DNA of 64,000 nucleotides from Mesobacillus sp. AQ2 (GCF_030122805.1 NZ_CP126080.1:2175001-2239000); one strand, 5' to 3'; positions 41,324 through 50,925 are shown, numbered from the stretch's first letter. The notes: a model not told the origin generated them from the sequence alone. Numbers and translations are program-made.

Positions 41324-41366
41324 GAATAATAGCCTCCTATGTTCGTTACTGTATCGAGTTTACCTT

Positions 41367-41418
41367 CAGCACTCGTTCTGGGAATTTAAGGGGTTAGGGG
41401 AGATTAGAACGAGTACTG
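41367..41418. promoter_or_regulatory. Inverted repeat before the MMPL operon
   Basis: CAGCACTCGTTCT and AGAACGAGTACTG match as inverted repeats at 12 of 13 positions with a 26-base spacer. A regulator-binding or hairpin element is possible. Confidence 0.5.
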
Positions 41419-41430
41419 AACATTGAACAT
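41417..41430. promoter_or_regulatory. Tandem direct repeat TGAACAT x2
   Basis: Two adjacent copies of TGAACAT, in the MMPL promoter region. On the minus strand they read ATGTTCA twice. HssR boxes contain GTTCA direct repeats, but with 11-base spacing rather than 7, so the match is partial. Confidence 0.35.
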
Positions 41431-41541
41431 CATAAACTATGAAAATAAACACAACCTCAACTTTCAGTTACAATTCATAAGAGGATTAATCTATCCAAAA
41501 GGCGAATGATGTAGTAATGGATAGTAAACAGGAGGCAAGGC

Positions 41542-41982
41542 ATGGACTTCTTTCACAAACTAAAAAGCAAAAAAATACAAGTCAGCAAAACAAAAGAATA
41601 CGGGAACGATTTAAGAAAAAAATGGGAGGAAGCATTCGTATCGCATTTGAGTCCTATGGAAAAAAAGCAGATTCATCTCCATACAGATAGCGGCTCAAGC
41701 GGATTTCTATGGCATGTGTTCAGTTATGAAAAGAGAGTGTGTGAGAAGGAAGAACAAGCGGTACTGGCATTCAATCAACAATATAAAAATACTTGCCTGA
41801 TATTCTTCCAACATGCGGATGAGGTATTCCTTGTAGAGGAAGCATCCGATTTGAAGGCAGAGGACCTTCTGTTGGCTGATGGGGAGCATGCCGATTTATA
41901 TATTGTCGATCGAGAATTTAAGTGGACATTTGTCGTCACCCATGAACATGGGTGGATCGGGCCGTTTTTTTGCAAATGTTGA
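41542..41982 (+). CDS. DUF4275-family protein
   Basis: 146 residues of DUF4275: the KWEEAFVSHLSP start, the FLWHVFSYEK motif, and the C-terminal FVVTHEHGWIGPFFCK, which is the conserved family end. Cytoplasmic, no known activity. ATG follows AGGAGGCAAG. A bidirectional terminator lies 50 bases downstream. Confidence 0.8.
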   Translation: MDFFHKLKSKKIQVSKTKEYGNDLRKKWEEAFVSHLSPMEKKQIHLHTDSGSSGFLWHVFSYEKRVCEKEEQAVLAFNQQYKNTCLIFFQHADEVFLVEEASDLKAEDLLLADGEHADLYIVDREFKWTFVVTHEHGWIGPFFCKC

Positions 41983-42029
41983 GAAGGTCTCAAATTTTTC
42001 AATGAAGAAAAGTGAAAACAGCGAATTTA

Positions 42030-42073
42030 AAAGTCAAAAGTCCGATTCGATTTCGAATCGGACTCTTGACTTT
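42030..42073. terminator. Bidirectional terminator
   Basis: A long stem pairs AAAGTCAA-AGTCCGATTCGA with its complement across a TT loop with one interruption. It separates the DUF4275 gene from the HMG-CoA-lyase-like gene. Confidence 0.85.
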
Positions 42074-42110
42074 CAGGCTGCTTGTTTAGACTATAATCCA
42101 GCGGTTTAAA

Positions 42111-43001
42111 TTACGCCGAACAAACCCCTGCTTTCATTAACATCCCAGCTAATGGACGTTCCATATTGTGTTCCATCCATTGCGCGATTTCAATCAATTC
42201 TTCCAATTTAGTTCCAGTATGGATTCCCATGCTGTGGAACATATTGACCATATCCTCGGTACAAACATTTCCGACTGCATTAGGAGCAAAAGGGCATCCG
42301 CCTAGACCTGCGATAGAGGAATCGAATGAACGTATTCCTGCGTTATATCCGGCAAGAATATTAGCCAGGCCTAAGCCTCTGGTATTATGGAAATGAAGGC
42401 CAAGAGGGATTGATGTGCCAAACGCTTTAGTAAACTCCGATACAGCTGCTTGAACCTGGGCTGGGTTTGCCATGCCTGTTGTATCAGCTAGAGTAATTTT
42501 TTCGAAGCCGGCTTCAAGGAAGGCTTCAGCCGTTTTTAGAACCCTGTCAAAAGGGACATTACCTTCATATGGGCAGCCAAATGCTGTGCCCAATACACCC
42601 ACTGCTCTCTTTCCAGCACTGATTCCTGCCTTCATTACCGAGGTTAACTCCTGAGTTGCTTCTTCAACAGTCCTGCGGGCGTTTTTTAAATTAAAGGTAT
42701 CACTCGTTGTCGTCACTATATGAATCACATCGATGTCTGTCTTTACGGCCCGTTCGAGACCTGACTTGCTTAAAACTAAACCTGCATAGGTAATTCCATT
42801 GGATTTGGGAACTTGATTCATTACTTCCTCGGCATCCGCCATTTGGGGAACAACCCTTGGGTTTACGAATGAAACAGCTTCTATATAGGTAATTCCAGAA
42901 TCGATCAACTTCCCTATCAATGTCACTTTGGTTTCTGTGGATAGAATTTTTTTCTCATTTTGCAGACCATCCCTAGGACCTACCTCGCAAATTTCCAGCA
43001 T
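42111..43001 (-). CDS. Hydroxymethylglutaryl-CoA lyase family enzyme (YngG/MvaB type)
   Basis: 296 residues, DRE-TIM barrel lyase. Motifs: EVGPRDGLQNE at 5-15 with the DRE-type Asp and Arg, LHFHNTRGLGLAN with the metal-binding His pair, and GLGGCPFAPNAVGNVCTED with the active-site Cys. HMG-CoA lyase splits 3-hydroxy-3-methylglutaryl-CoA to acetyl-CoA and acetoacetate. The loop after GGCP reads FAPNAVGNVC rather than the usual YAPGASGNVA, and the neighbours are a CoA transferase and LeuCD-like dehydratase, so the substrate may instead be another tertiary 3-hydroxyacyl-CoA such as citramalyl-CoA. Overlaps the GntR gene end by 1 base. Confidence 0.85.
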   Translation of the reverse strand: MLEICEVGPRDGLQNEKKILSTETKVTLIGKLIDSGITYIEAVSFVNPRVVPQMADAEEVMNQVPKSNGITYAGLVLSKSGLERAVKTDIDVIHIVTTTSDTFNLKNARRTVEEATQELTSVMKAGISAGKRAVGVLGTAFGCPYEGNVPFDRVLKTAEAFLEAGFEKITLADTTGMANPAQVQAAVSEFTKAFGTSIPLGLHFHNTRGLGLANILAGYNAGIRSFDSSIAGLGGCPFAPNAVGNVCTEDMVNMFHSMGIHTGTKLEELIEIAQWMEHNMERPLAGMLMKAGVCSA

Positions 43002-43669
43002 TAAGCATCCTCCTTCATAACATATTCATTTTTTATATCTTCCAAGTGCGCCATGACAATATCACGCCCCTGGTAAACATGCTCATGCATGGCGATTTTC
43101 GCTCTATCTGAATCTCGTTGCACTATTGCATCCAAAATCGTTTTATGTGTATCAAGGGACCTGCGGAGCTTGGAAGAATCGTACCAATAAAAAGAACGGA
43201 AAACTAAGGGTACAACCACTACTTTTGAAATATGGAAATAGATGTGCTCATTTTTTGAAGCAGTAACAATTGCTTCGTGAAATTGTTGATTTGCATGGAC
43301 AATCTGTTCAATCGTAGAGGATTTATTTTCAATATAGCTTTCGATGGCTTTTTCATAAAAAAGATTTGCTTCCTTGATTTTGGCAATATTCTCATCATTC
43401 CTGTGAATGGCCGCCTGCCCAGCTGCATAACCCTCCAGCAGGGTGCGCAGGTCATAAATCTGCCTAATATCTTCTTGAGTGAATTGGCGCACACTCACTC
43501 CGCGTTTTAAAGAAATGATTAATCCTTCAGATTCTAATTGTTTTATCGCTTCTCTGACAGGAGTTCGGCTAATATTTAATTCCTTGGCTAAAGATTCCTC
43601 TGTAAGCCGCAAGCCGGGTTCAAATTTACCGGTAAGGATTGCGTCTTTAATAAATTCATATGCACTCAT
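43001..43669 (-). CDS. GntR-family regulator with FCD domain
   Basis: 222 residues: N-terminal winged helix (LTEESLAKELNISRTPVREA) and all-helical FCD ligand domain, in which metal and acid-binding His residues are seen (FHEAIVTASKNEH, then the EHVYQGRD end). FCD regulators bind organic acids and usually repress. It is cotranscribed with the lyase and divergent from the CoA transferase operon; two TTGTATACAA operators lie between. It probably represses both directions until the substrate or an intermediate binds. Confidence 0.88.
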   Translation of the reverse strand: MSAYEFIKDAILTGKFEPGLRLTEESLAKELNISRTPVREAIKQLESEGLIISLKRGVSVRQFTQEDIRQIYDLRTLLEGYAAGQAAIHRNDENIAKIKEANLFYEKAIESYIENKSSTIEQIVHANQQFHEAIVTASKNEHIYFHISKVVVVPLVFRSFYWYDSSKLRRSLDTHKTILDAIVQRDSDRAKIAMHEHVYQGRDIVMAHLEDIKNEYVMKEDA

Positions 43670-43687
43670 TTCAACACCTCAGTACCA

Positions 43688-43697
43688 TTGTATACAA
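43688..43697. promoter_or_regulatory. GntR operator 1
   Basis: TTGTATACAA, a perfect 10-bp palindrome within ATTGTATACAAA. It covers the -10 (TATACA) of the GntR gene, whose -35 is TTGCAA, 16 bases away. Confidence 0.78.
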
Positions 43698-43784
43698 AAG
43701 CTTTTAATTATTGCAAGATTTTTCTGACAAATATACAGAGAACGTTGAAAATATTGGTGATTTTAAAAAACTAAAAATAAATTC

Positions 43785-43813
43785 TTGATTTATTGTATAC
43801 AAAGGATTATGAT
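43785..43813 (+). promoter_or_regulatory. Sigma-A-type promoter of the CoA transferase operon
   Basis: TTGATT, 17 bases, TATGAT. The second GntR operator lies inside the spacer. Confidence 0.6.
43793..43802. promoter_or_regulatory. GntR operator 2
   Basis: An identical ATTGTATACAAA palindrome, located between the -35 (TTGATT, 43785-43790) and the -10 (TATGAT, 43808-43813) of the CoA transferase operon, so binding would block the polymerase. Confidence 0.78.
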
Positions 43814-43869
43814 TTTCGTAAGATTTCAGAATTTTGTCATTGTTTAATCAATTGCAAGGAGGTAGTAAA

Positions 43870-45078
43870 TTGGCAGAAGTTAATGCAGCATTACCACTTT
43901 CAAACATAAGGGTCATTGAGTTAGGAACTCTTTTAGCTGGACCTTTTACAGGAAGACTCTTAGGTGATTTTGGAGCGGAAGTAATCAAGGTAGAGCCTCC
44001 GGGAAAATCCGATCCTATGAGAAGCTGGGGGAAGTCAAAAGATGGAGTCGGCCTCTGGTGGCCTATTCAATCGAGGAACAAAAAATCCATTACGCTTAAT
44101 CTGAGAGTAGAAGAAGGCCAGGAAATATTAAAGGAATTGGTTAAGGAAGCAGACATTATTATAGAGAACTTCAGGCCAGGAACCATGGAGAAGTGGAATT
44201 TATCTTATGAAACACTGTCGGAGATCAATCCAAAATTAATCATGGTGCGTACTTCAGGTTTTGGACAGTCTGGGCCGTACAAGAACCGGGCAGGCTTTGG
44301 CAGTGTGGGGGAAGCAATGGGGGGACTCCGTTATGTGACCGGGTTCGAAGACAGGCCACCCTCTCGTGTCGGTGTTTCCATCGGTGATACATTGACTGCG
44401 TTATTTGCGACAATAGGCTGTCTTGTGGCCCTGCATGAAAGAGGCAGATCAGGCAAGGGGCAGGTCGTAGATACCGCTTTATATGAATCCGTCTTTTCAG
44501 TCATGGAAAGCATCATTCCGGATTACTTGCTGGCTGGTTATATAAGGGAGCGAATGGGCAATATCCTGCCTGGTGTGGCACCATCCAATATTTATTTTAC
44601 AGGAGATAAAACATACATCGTAATCGGAGCCAATGCGGATGGTGTATTTCGAAGACTATGCGAAGCCATGGAACAGCCTGAGCTGTCTGATGATCCGAGG
44701 TTTTCCACACACCATGCCCGCGGTGAAAACATGAAGGTTCTCGATATGCTGATCGAGGAGTGGACTAAATCACTAACGGCTAAAGAAGCACTCAAAAGAC
44801 TGGACGAGAAGGGGGTGCCATCTGGCCTGATTTATTCCGCCAAGGATATTCTAGAGGATCCACATTACCAGGCACGTGAAATGATCATTAAGATGGAACA
44901 TCCTCAGCTTGGTGAGTTCCCAATGCCAGGTGTAGTACCGAAACTTAGCCGAACCCCGGGCCAGGTGAAGGAAGTAGGAGCCGAAACGATGGGAAAACAC
45001 AACGAAGAGGTATACACAGGATTGCTTAAATTTGATGAAGCAAAAATAAGTGAGCTTCGGGACCGAAATGTAATCTAA
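43870..45078 (+). CDS. CaiB/BaiF family class III CoA transferase
   Basis: About 402 residues. Class III CoA transferases move CoA between carboxylic acids. Family motifs: [20 protein letters not shown] near the start, [15 protein letters not shown], and [16 protein letters not shown], with the catalytic Asp that forms an acyl-aspartyl intermediate. TTG at 43870 is preferred: GGAGG lies 7 bases before it; an earlier in-frame start would place this site inside the gene. First gene of an operon of seven or so genes. It would activate the substrate acid as a CoA ester, the step before the lyase. Confidence 0.88.
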   Translation: MAEVNAALPLSNIRVIELGTLLAGPFTGRLLGDFGAEVIKVEPPGKSDPMRSWGKSKDGVGLWWPIQSRNKKSITLNLRVEEGQEILKELVKEADIIIENFRPGTMEKWNLSYETLSEINPKLIMVRTSGFGQSGPYKNRAGFGSVGEAMGGLRYVTGFEDRPPSRVGVSIGDTLTALFATIGCLVALHERGRSGKGQVVDTALYESVFSVMESIIPDYLLAGYIRERMGNILPGVAPSNIYFTGDKTYIVIGANADGVFRRLCEAMEQPELSDDPRFSTHHARGENMKVLDMLIEEWTKSLTAKEALKRLDEKGVPSGLIYSAKDILEDPHYQAREMIIKMEHPQLGEFPMPGVVPKLSRTPGQVKEVGAETMGKHNEEVYTGLLKFDEAKISELRDRNVI

Positions 45079-45091
45079 GGAGGGGAGAACG

Positions 45092-46516
45092 TTGGGAAAG
45101 ACCTTATATGAAAAGATTTGGGAGAGGCATACTGTCAAAGAGGAAACTGGGAAACCTACTATTCTGTATATTGATTTGCATCTCGTTCATGAAGTGACAT
45201 CCCCTCAGGCTTTTGAGGGACTAAGACTCAAAAACAGGAAGGTAAGAAGGCCAGATTTAACCATTGCGACAATGGATCATAGTATCCCAACCAGGAATAG
45301 GTTGCTTCCTATTAAAGATGAGATTGCAAAAAAGCAAGTTGAAGCATTGGCTGAAAACTGCAGGGAGTTTGGTATTAAGCTGTTTGACTTATTCAGTCCT
45401 AATCAGGGGATTGTTCATGTGATGGCACCTGAGCTTGGCCTTACGCAGCCAGGACAAACAATAGTCTGCGGGGATAGCCATACCTCTACACATGGAGCCT
45501 TTGGAGCATTGGCTTTTGGCATTGGAACAAGTGAAGTGGAACATGTTCTGGCAACTCAGACACTTAAACAATATAAGGCTAAGACACTTGCAATAAACAT
45601 CGAAGGGAATCTTCCACTTGGTACAGCTGCCAAAGATTTAATTCTAGCCATCATCGGAAAATTCGGGCACGACTTTGCTACAGGATATGTTGTTGAATAT
45701 CGTGGGGAAGCGATTAAAGCGCTTACGATGGAAGAGAGAATGACTATCTGTAATATGTCCATTGAATTCGGGGCACGGGCAGGTTTAATTGCACCAGATC
45801 AAACGACACTTGACTATTTGAAAGGAAGGGAGTTTGCACCTCAAGGGGAAGAATGGAGTGAAGCAGAGTTATTCTGGAATCAGCTCTATACTGATGAGGA
45901 TGCGCGATTTGATTTAGAAGTTCAGTTTGATGCCTCCACTGTTGTCCCGCAGGTTACCTGGGGAACGAATCCTGGACAGGTTTGCGGAATTACAGAAAGT
46001 GTTCCAAATCCGCATGACTTTGCTGAAGGGAAAAGAAAGGGTGTGGAAAAGGCACTCAAATATATGGGGCTTGAACCTAACACTCCAATCAGTGAAATCC
46101 CTATAGACACCGTGTTTATCGGGTCATGTACAAACAGTCGTCTAGAAGATTTGAGGAGAGCGGCAAAAATTGTTAACGGTTACAAGGTGAACGAACATGT
46201 CCGTGCTCTTATCGTCCCTGGGTCTCAGCTTGTAAAAGAGCAGGCTGAAGCAGAAGGGATTGACAATATATTCACCGATGCTGGTTTCGAATGGCGTGAG
46301 GCAGGTTGCAGTATGTGCCTTGGGATGAATGATGACATTGTCCTTCCTGAAGAGCGATGTGCCTCCACTTCCAACCGCAACTTTGAAGGACGCCAGGGCA
46401 GAAAGGCCAGAACCCATTTAGTCAGCCCGGAAATGGCGGCAGCTGCAGCGATCACCGGGTACTTTACCGATGTTAGGAATTGGAAAGTAAAAATGGATGA
46501 GGAGGTAGGATCTTGA
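45092..46516 (+). CDS. leuC: LeuC-type isopropylmalate dehydratase large subunit homologue
   Basis: 474 residues, aconitase superfamily, length equal to LeuC. The 4Fe-4S ligands are in GSCTNSR and in CSMCLGMN. Early residues [12 protein letters not shown] and [18 protein letters not shown] are the classic LeuC start. No leuA or leuB is near, and it lies in a CoA-transferase/lyase cluster, so it may be a catabolic paralogue that hydrates or isomerises a related acid (citraconate, methylmalate). TTG start follows AAGGAGGGG. Confidence 0.82.
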   Translation: MGKTLYEKIWERHTVKEETGKPTILYIDLHLVHEVTSPQAFEGLRLKNRKVRRPDLTIATMDHSIPTRNRLLPIKDEIAKKQVEALAENCREFGIKLFDLFSPNQGIVHVMAPELGLTQPGQTIVCGDSHTSTHGAFGALAFGIGTSEVEHVLATQTLKQYKAKTLAINIEGNLPLGTAAKDLILAIIGKFGHDFATGYVVEYRGEAIKALTMEERMTICNMSIEFGARAGLIAPDQTTLDYLKGREFAPQGEEWSEAELFWNQLYTDEDARFDLEVQFDASTVVPQVTWGTNPGQVCGITESVPNPHDFAEGKRKGVEKALKYMGLEPNTPISEIPIDTVFIGSCTNSRLEDLRRAAKIVNGYKVNEHVRALIVPGSQLVKEQAEAEGIDNIFTDAGFEWREAGCSMCLGMNDDIVLPEERCASTSNRNFEGRQGRKARTHLVSPEMAAAAAITGYFTDVRNWKVKMDEEVGS

Positions 46517-47103
46517 GTGAGGCATTTGTAATTCACACAGGAAAGGTTGCTCCGTTGGATCATGAGAATATTGATACTGACGCAATTATCCCAAAGCAAT
46601 TTTTAAAACGGATCGAACGTATGGGATACGGACAATTTCTTTTCCATGAATGGAGAGAACAGCCTGGATTTGTCCTTAATGATCCAGAGTACAAGGATGC
46701 ATCCATTTTATTGACCAGAAAAAACTTTGGCTGCGGTTCTTCTCGGGAGCACGCACCCTGGGCGCTGACAGACTTTGGATTCAAGGTCATTTTGGCTCCT
46801 TCGTTTGCGGATATCTTTTATAACAATTCCTTTAAAAACGGCCTGTTGCCCATTGTTTTAGAAGAATCATTGATTGATCGCCTTTTTAAGAATGCTTCTG
46901 AGAAACCCGGATATAAATTAACGGTTGATTTACAAGAGCAGAAAATCAGCGATTCTGATGGAGTCTTTGCTTTCTTTGAAATTGAAGCTTATAGAAAGGA
47001 ACTTTTAATAGAAGGGTTGGATGAGATTGGCACAACCCTTAAGGATGTGGAGAAGTTACTAGAATTTGAGAAACAGCATCGGATTTTTTATTCGATGGTG
47101 TGA
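46513..47103 (+). CDS. leuD: LeuD-type isopropylmalate dehydratase small subunit homologue
   Basis: 196 residues, LeuD-type swivelling domain: [20 protein letters not shown] at the start and [18 protein letters not shown], the substrate-specificity region. TTG start with GAGGAGG upstream, overlapping the LeuC homologue stop by 4 bases, so the two subunits are translationally coupled. See the large subunit for the likely role. Confidence 0.82.
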   Translation: MSEAFVIHTGKVAPLDHENIDTDAIIPKQFLKRIERMGYGQFLFHEWREQPGFVLNDPEYKDASILLTRKNFGCGSSREHAPWALTDFGFKVILAPSFADIFYNNSFKNGLLPIVLEESLIDRLFKNASEKPGYKLTVDLQEQKISDSDGVFAFFEIEAYRKELLIEGLDEIGTTLKDVEKLLEFEKQHRIFYSMV

Positions 47104-47138
47104 TCTATAAATTAATAACTATAAAGGCGGGTGGCGTA

Positions 47139-47399
47139 ATGAAAACGAAGGAAATCAAGGAACCTATTCGTAAAAAATGGATTTGGATCCTGCTTGCTCT
47201 AAATGTGTTGCTGGTCGTGCCATGGTATTTTCCTAAGGGCGATGTTCAGCCGATTATCCTGGGCTTTCCGGTTTGGGCTTTCGTATCATTGGTTTTTTCA
47301 CTTATTTTATGTGGTTATTCAAGCTGGCTCTGCATCACACAGTGGAATATTGTCGAGGACATTGAAGAAGCAGATAAAAAGAAGGAGGCAAATAAATGA
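47139..47399 (+). CDS. Small membrane partner of the symporter (DUF3311-like)
   Basis: 86 residues with two helices: WIWILLALNVLLVVPWYFP and a second IILGFPVWAFVSLVFSLILCGYSSW, then a charged tail. This is the YhjC/DUF3311 pattern of small proteins that accompany sodium:solute symporters. ATG at 47139 follows AAAGGCGGGTGGC; 13 earlier codons are not conserved-looking. It overlaps the symporter gene by 4 bases. Confidence 0.75.
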   Translation: MKTKEIKEPIRKKWIWILLALNVLLVVPWYFPKGDVQPIILGFPVWAFVSLVFSLILCGYSSWLCITQWNIVEDIEEADKKKEANK

Positions 47400-48901
47400 A
47401 TCTAACCTTTGCCGGTCCAGATGGAATTATCATTTTGAGTGTATTTGCCATTGCCATGTTATTAATCGGGTATTTTTCCGGTCGCGGAGAAACAAATTTG
47501 CATCATAGTCTTTCAAATTATTATTTAGCTGGAAAAAATCTTGGTTTTATTGCCTTATTCTTTACGTTATACGCTACGCAATACAGCGGAAATACCATCG
47601 TAGGTTATGCACCAACAGCCTACAGAACGGGATTTTCATGGCTGCAGTCCATTTCCTTCATGACAATCATCATAGGCATTTACTTGCTTTTCGCACCTAG
47701 ACTCTATGTCATTTCCAAACGTCAGAATTTCGTAACACCGACAGACTGGCTCCAGTTTAGATTTAAATCCAAGGCTGTCACATTATTAAGTATATTCCTG
47801 ATGCTGTGGGGCCTCGGCAACTATCTGCTTGAACAGCTTGTGGCAATCGGGCAGGCAGTATCGGGAATGACCGGCGGGACCATCCCTTATGAAATTGCCG
47901 TATTAGTCTTTGTTGTAGTTATGCTGGTTTACGAATGGATGGGCGGGATGAAGGCAGTTGCGTTCACAGACGTCCTCCAGGGAATCATCCTTATGATTGG
48001 TATATTTGTATTCCTTGGCGGAGCCCTCTACCTTGTCGGCGGCCACTTTCCGGATGTTACTAGATTTATTGCAGACACCGAGCCAGCAAAAGTGGCGGTA
48101 CCAACAATGGATATTTCTATTAACTGGTTTAGTATGCTAGTTCTTGTAGGTCTTGGGGCTTCTATCTATCCTCATGCTGTACAGAGGATTTACTCTGCTG
48201 AAAGTGAGAGGACCCTTAAGAAATCTTTTGCCAGAATGGCATGGATGCCGCCAATCACAACGGGTCTTGTATTCGTTGTAGGTATCATTGGTCTAATGCT
48301 GTATCCGGGTCTTGATAAGAGTGGTTCCGAGCAGCTAGTTGGATTGATGGCTAATGATATTGCAGCAATTAATCCCTTCTTCTATTGGATGATGATCATC
48401 TTCTTTGGGGGAATTGTGGCTGCGATTATTTCCACTGCTGATTCTGTATTATTAAGCTTTTCATCAATGTTATCAAATGATGTTTATGGAAAATTCATTA
48501 ACCCGGGCGCCAGCGAACATAAAAAAGTTATGGTCGGAAAAATCGGCGGGATTATTGCAGTCTTTGGATTGCTGTGGATAGCATGGAATCCTCCAGGAAC
48601 ATTGTATGATATTTTTGTACTGAAGTTTGAATTGCTTGTTCAGGTATTCCCTGCCTTCGTCCTTGGACTTTATTGGAAGCGCTTATCAGGAAAAGCTGTG
48701 TTTTGGGGAATGCTTGCGGGAGCAGTACTTGCTGGCTTCCTGACTCTTACTGGCCATAAAACGGTGTTTGGGATCCATGGCGGGGTCCTTGGATTAGGAT
48801 TGAACTTCTTTGTATGCCTGGTTGGTTCACTGATCATTCCTGCAACAGCTAAATCTTCACTTAAGGATGAAGAACTGGCTGTACTGGAAATGAGGGCATA
48901 A
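47396..48901 (+). CDS. Sodium:solute symporter (SSS family)
   Basis: 501 residues, about 13 helices with the SSS (LeuT-like) pattern: RGETNLHHSLSNYYLAGKNLG after helix 1, YATQYSGNTIVGYAP in helix 2, and IISTADSVLLSFSSMLSNDVYG, which provides sodium-site residues. Related to YhjB/PanF-type carriers of organic acids. Context suggests it imports the acid used by this operon, powered by sodium or protons. Confidence 0.88.
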   Translation: MNLTFAGPDGIIILSVFAIAMLLIGYFSGRGETNLHHSLSNYYLAGKNLGFIALFFTLYATQYSGNTIVGYAPTAYRTGFSWLQSISFMTIIIGIYLLFAPRLYVISKRQNFVTPTDWLQFRFKSKAVTLLSIFLMLWGLGNYLLEQLVAIGQAVSGMTGGTIPYEIAVLVFVVVMLVYEWMGGMKAVAFTDVLQGIILMIGIFVFLGGALYLVGGHFPDVTRFIADTEPAKVAVPTMDISINWFSMLVLVGLGASIYPHAVQRIYSAESERTLKKSFARMAWMPPITTGLVFVVGIIGLMLYPGLDKSGSEQLVGLMANDIAAINPFFYWMMIIFFGGIVAAIISTADSVLLSFSSMLSNDVYGKFINPGASEHKKVMVGKIGGIIAVFGLLWIAWNPPGTLYDIFVLKFELLVQVFPAFVLGLYWKRLSGKAVFWGMLAGAVLAGFLTLTGHKTVFGIHGGVLGLGLNFFVCLVGSLIIPATAKSSLKDEELAVLEMRA

Positions 48902-48927
48902 AGACAAAAATCCTTTTAATAAAAGAG

Positions 48928-50184
48928 ATGATGCAATTGAATTTGTTATTAAAAAATAAGGCGGTTGAAGTGAAGGAGCCATGGCGAATGCTGTTATGGC
49001 TCCTTGCCGCTCAAATCATGGTGGCTTTTATCGGAAGGAGCCTGGGACCGCTGGGAGTGTTAATCGGTATGGACCTTTCCCTCTCAAAGGCGCAAATTGG
49101 GCTGCTTCCTTCTGCATTATTTTTAGGGCAGTCGATAAGCTCTATTCCTGCAGGTTTTTTGGTTGACCGCGTCGGTTCGAGAAAGCTGTTATTGATTATT
49201 TCCCTTTGTACCGGAATCAGCTTTTTATTCATGACGATGAGTTCCCATTTTGCGTTGATTATGATATTGGTCATGATAGGCGGTTTAGGCTATGGAGCCA
49301 TGCATCCGGTTACGAATAGGGGAATCATATACTGGTTTTCACTGAAACAGCGGGGAACCGCTATGGGAATTAAACAAACTGGGATAACTGGAGGGGCAGC
49401 ATTAGCGAGTCTATTGCTCTTACCTGCAGCAGTAGCGTTTGGGTGGAGGCCAGTTCTCTTTTTTGCCTGTTTTCTGCTTATAATAATTGGATTCGCAGCG
49501 TTTAAAGGTTATCGGGACCCTTTGGAAGCACAAACCAGCAAACAGGGTTCCATTAAAAGTATGTTTAGATCTCTATTACAATTATTCCGACATAAACAGC
49601 TTTTATTAGTAAGCCTCAGTGCCACTGGACTGAATGGCTCACAAATGTGCTTAACCACATACCTGGTTCTCTTTGCACATGAACACTTTCACCTTTCTAT
49701 CGTCATGTCAGGGATGCTGCTGTTGATTTCTGAAGTAAGCGGCTCAGCTGGCAGGGTAGCATGGGGCATGATCAGTGACAGGATTTTTAATGGGAGACGG
49801 ATTATCATTTTGATCATGATTGCCATCATAACGGCAATATGCAGTGTGACCGTAACATTTTTACCCCAGCATACTCCTTTTATAGGGCTCGTTCCAATTA
49901 TCTTACTATTTGGGTTTGCCGTTTCAGGTTTCAATGGGATCTGGATGAACTTGGCCTCTGAACTTGTCCCAAAGGAGTTTGCTGGAATTTCGAGTGGGTT
50001 CAGTATTTTATTCGGTTCTGCCGGAGTAATCATCATGCCGCCTTTATTCGGATATCTCATCGACAGGAGCGGCACCTATATGTATGGCTGGTATTTTATT
50101 AGCTGCTTGATGATAGCAGTGTTAATTTTGCTTTTTATTTTGAGAAAACAGCAACAATCAGTTTCAACGATAACTGAGACATAA
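48928..50184 (+). CDS. MFS transporter (organic acid type)
   Basis: 418 residues, twelve helices. The loop 2-3 motif is PAGFLVDRVGSRKLLL, and the second-half repeat is GMISDRIFNGRRIII. A second permease in one catabolic operon suggests either another substrate or efflux of a product. ATG 48928 and 48931 are both possible; no strong ribosome binding site. Confidence 0.82.
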   Translation: MMQLNLLLKNKAVEVKEPWRMLLWLLAAQIMVAFIGRSLGPLGVLIGMDLSLSKAQIGLLPSALFLGQSISSIPAGFLVDRVGSRKLLLIISLCTGISFLFMTMSSHFALIMILVMIGGLGYGAMHPVTNRGIIYWFSLKQRGTAMGIKQTGITGGAALASLLLLPAAVAFGWRPVLFFACFLLIIIGFAAFKGYRDPLEAQTSKQGSIKSMFRSLLQLFRHKQLLLVSLSATGLNGSQMCLTTYLVLFAHEHFHLSIVMSGMLLLISEVSGSAGRVAWGMISDRIFNGRRIIILIMIAIITAICSVTVTFLPQHTPFIGLVPIILLFGFAVSGFNGIWMNLASELVPKEFAGISSGFSILFGSAGVIIMPPLFGYLIDRSGTYMYGWYFISCLMIAVLILLFILRKQQQSVSTITET

Positions 50185-50199
50185 AGGGAGGAGCCTTCA

Positions 50200-50796
50200 T
50201 TGAAATTTAATCCTGACGACCTTTCTACAAAGGAAATGTATAAGCTATTGACCGGTTCAGTTGTTCCGCGTCCAATAGCATGGGTTTCAACCATTTCTGA
50301 AGATGGCGTGCACAATCTCGCGCCATTTAGTTTTTTTACCGTTGCTTCAAGACAACCCCCTATGCTTTGTATTTCTATCGGACCTGGGGTAGGTGAAAGA
50401 GAAGGCACTGAAAAGGATACATTGGTTAATATTCGTTCAAGCAAGGAATTTGTCATCAATATTGTTAGTACGCCACTCGGTAATGAAATGCAAAAAAGCT
50501 CAGAAAATCTTCCGGAAAAGATTAATGAATTTGATGAAGCAGGACTTTCTGCCATTAAAAGTGATTTGGTAAAACCGATGAGGATCAAAGAATCACCGAT
50601 TAATATTGAATGTAAGCTTGAACAAATTATCCCGCTTGGCAGTGACAATCTTATTATTGGAAGAGTAGTAAATTACCATATCCGTGATGAATTTTATCTT
50701 GGAAATTATAAAGTTGATTTAGAGAAACTTCAGCCGCTTGGAAGGTTGGCGGGGAATTACAGCGAAAGTAAAGAATTTTTTACGCTGCCCAGATGA
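50200..50796 (+). CDS. Flavin reductase-like (FMN-binding) protein
   Basis: 198 residues of the flavin reductase/FMN-binding split barrel family: TGSVVPRPIAWVSTISEDGVHNLAPFSFFTVAS at the start and KEFVINIVS later. These either reduce flavins for a partner or act on small molecules. TTG start follows AAGGGAGGAG. Last gene of the operon; its link to the pathway is unknown. Confidence 0.84.
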   Translation: MKFNPDDLSTKEMYKLLTGSVVPRPIAWVSTISEDGVHNLAPFSFFTVASRQPPMLCISIGPGVGEREGTEKDTLVNIRSSKEFVINIVSTPLGNEMQKSSENLPEKINEFDEAGLSAIKSDLVKPMRIKESPINIECKLEQIIPLGSDNLIIGRVVNYHIRDEFYLGNYKVDLEKLQPLGRLAGNYSESKEFFTLPR

Positions 50797-50844
50797 ATGG
50801 GTTAAGCCATCCCTATGATTTGCGCATTGGATATCGAAACGTGA

Positions 50845-50889
50845 CAAAAAGAGACAAACTGAGAATTCTTTCTCGTTTTGTCTCTTTTT
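50845..50889. terminator. Bidirectional terminator
   Basis: AAAAAGAGACAAA pairs with TTTGTCTCTTTTT, T-rich on both strands, ending the catabolic operon and the convergent DUF2200 gene. Confidence 0.82.
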
Positions 50890-50925
50890 AATCTCTTAAA
50901 TTCATCTTTTATTCTACTTAAATGA

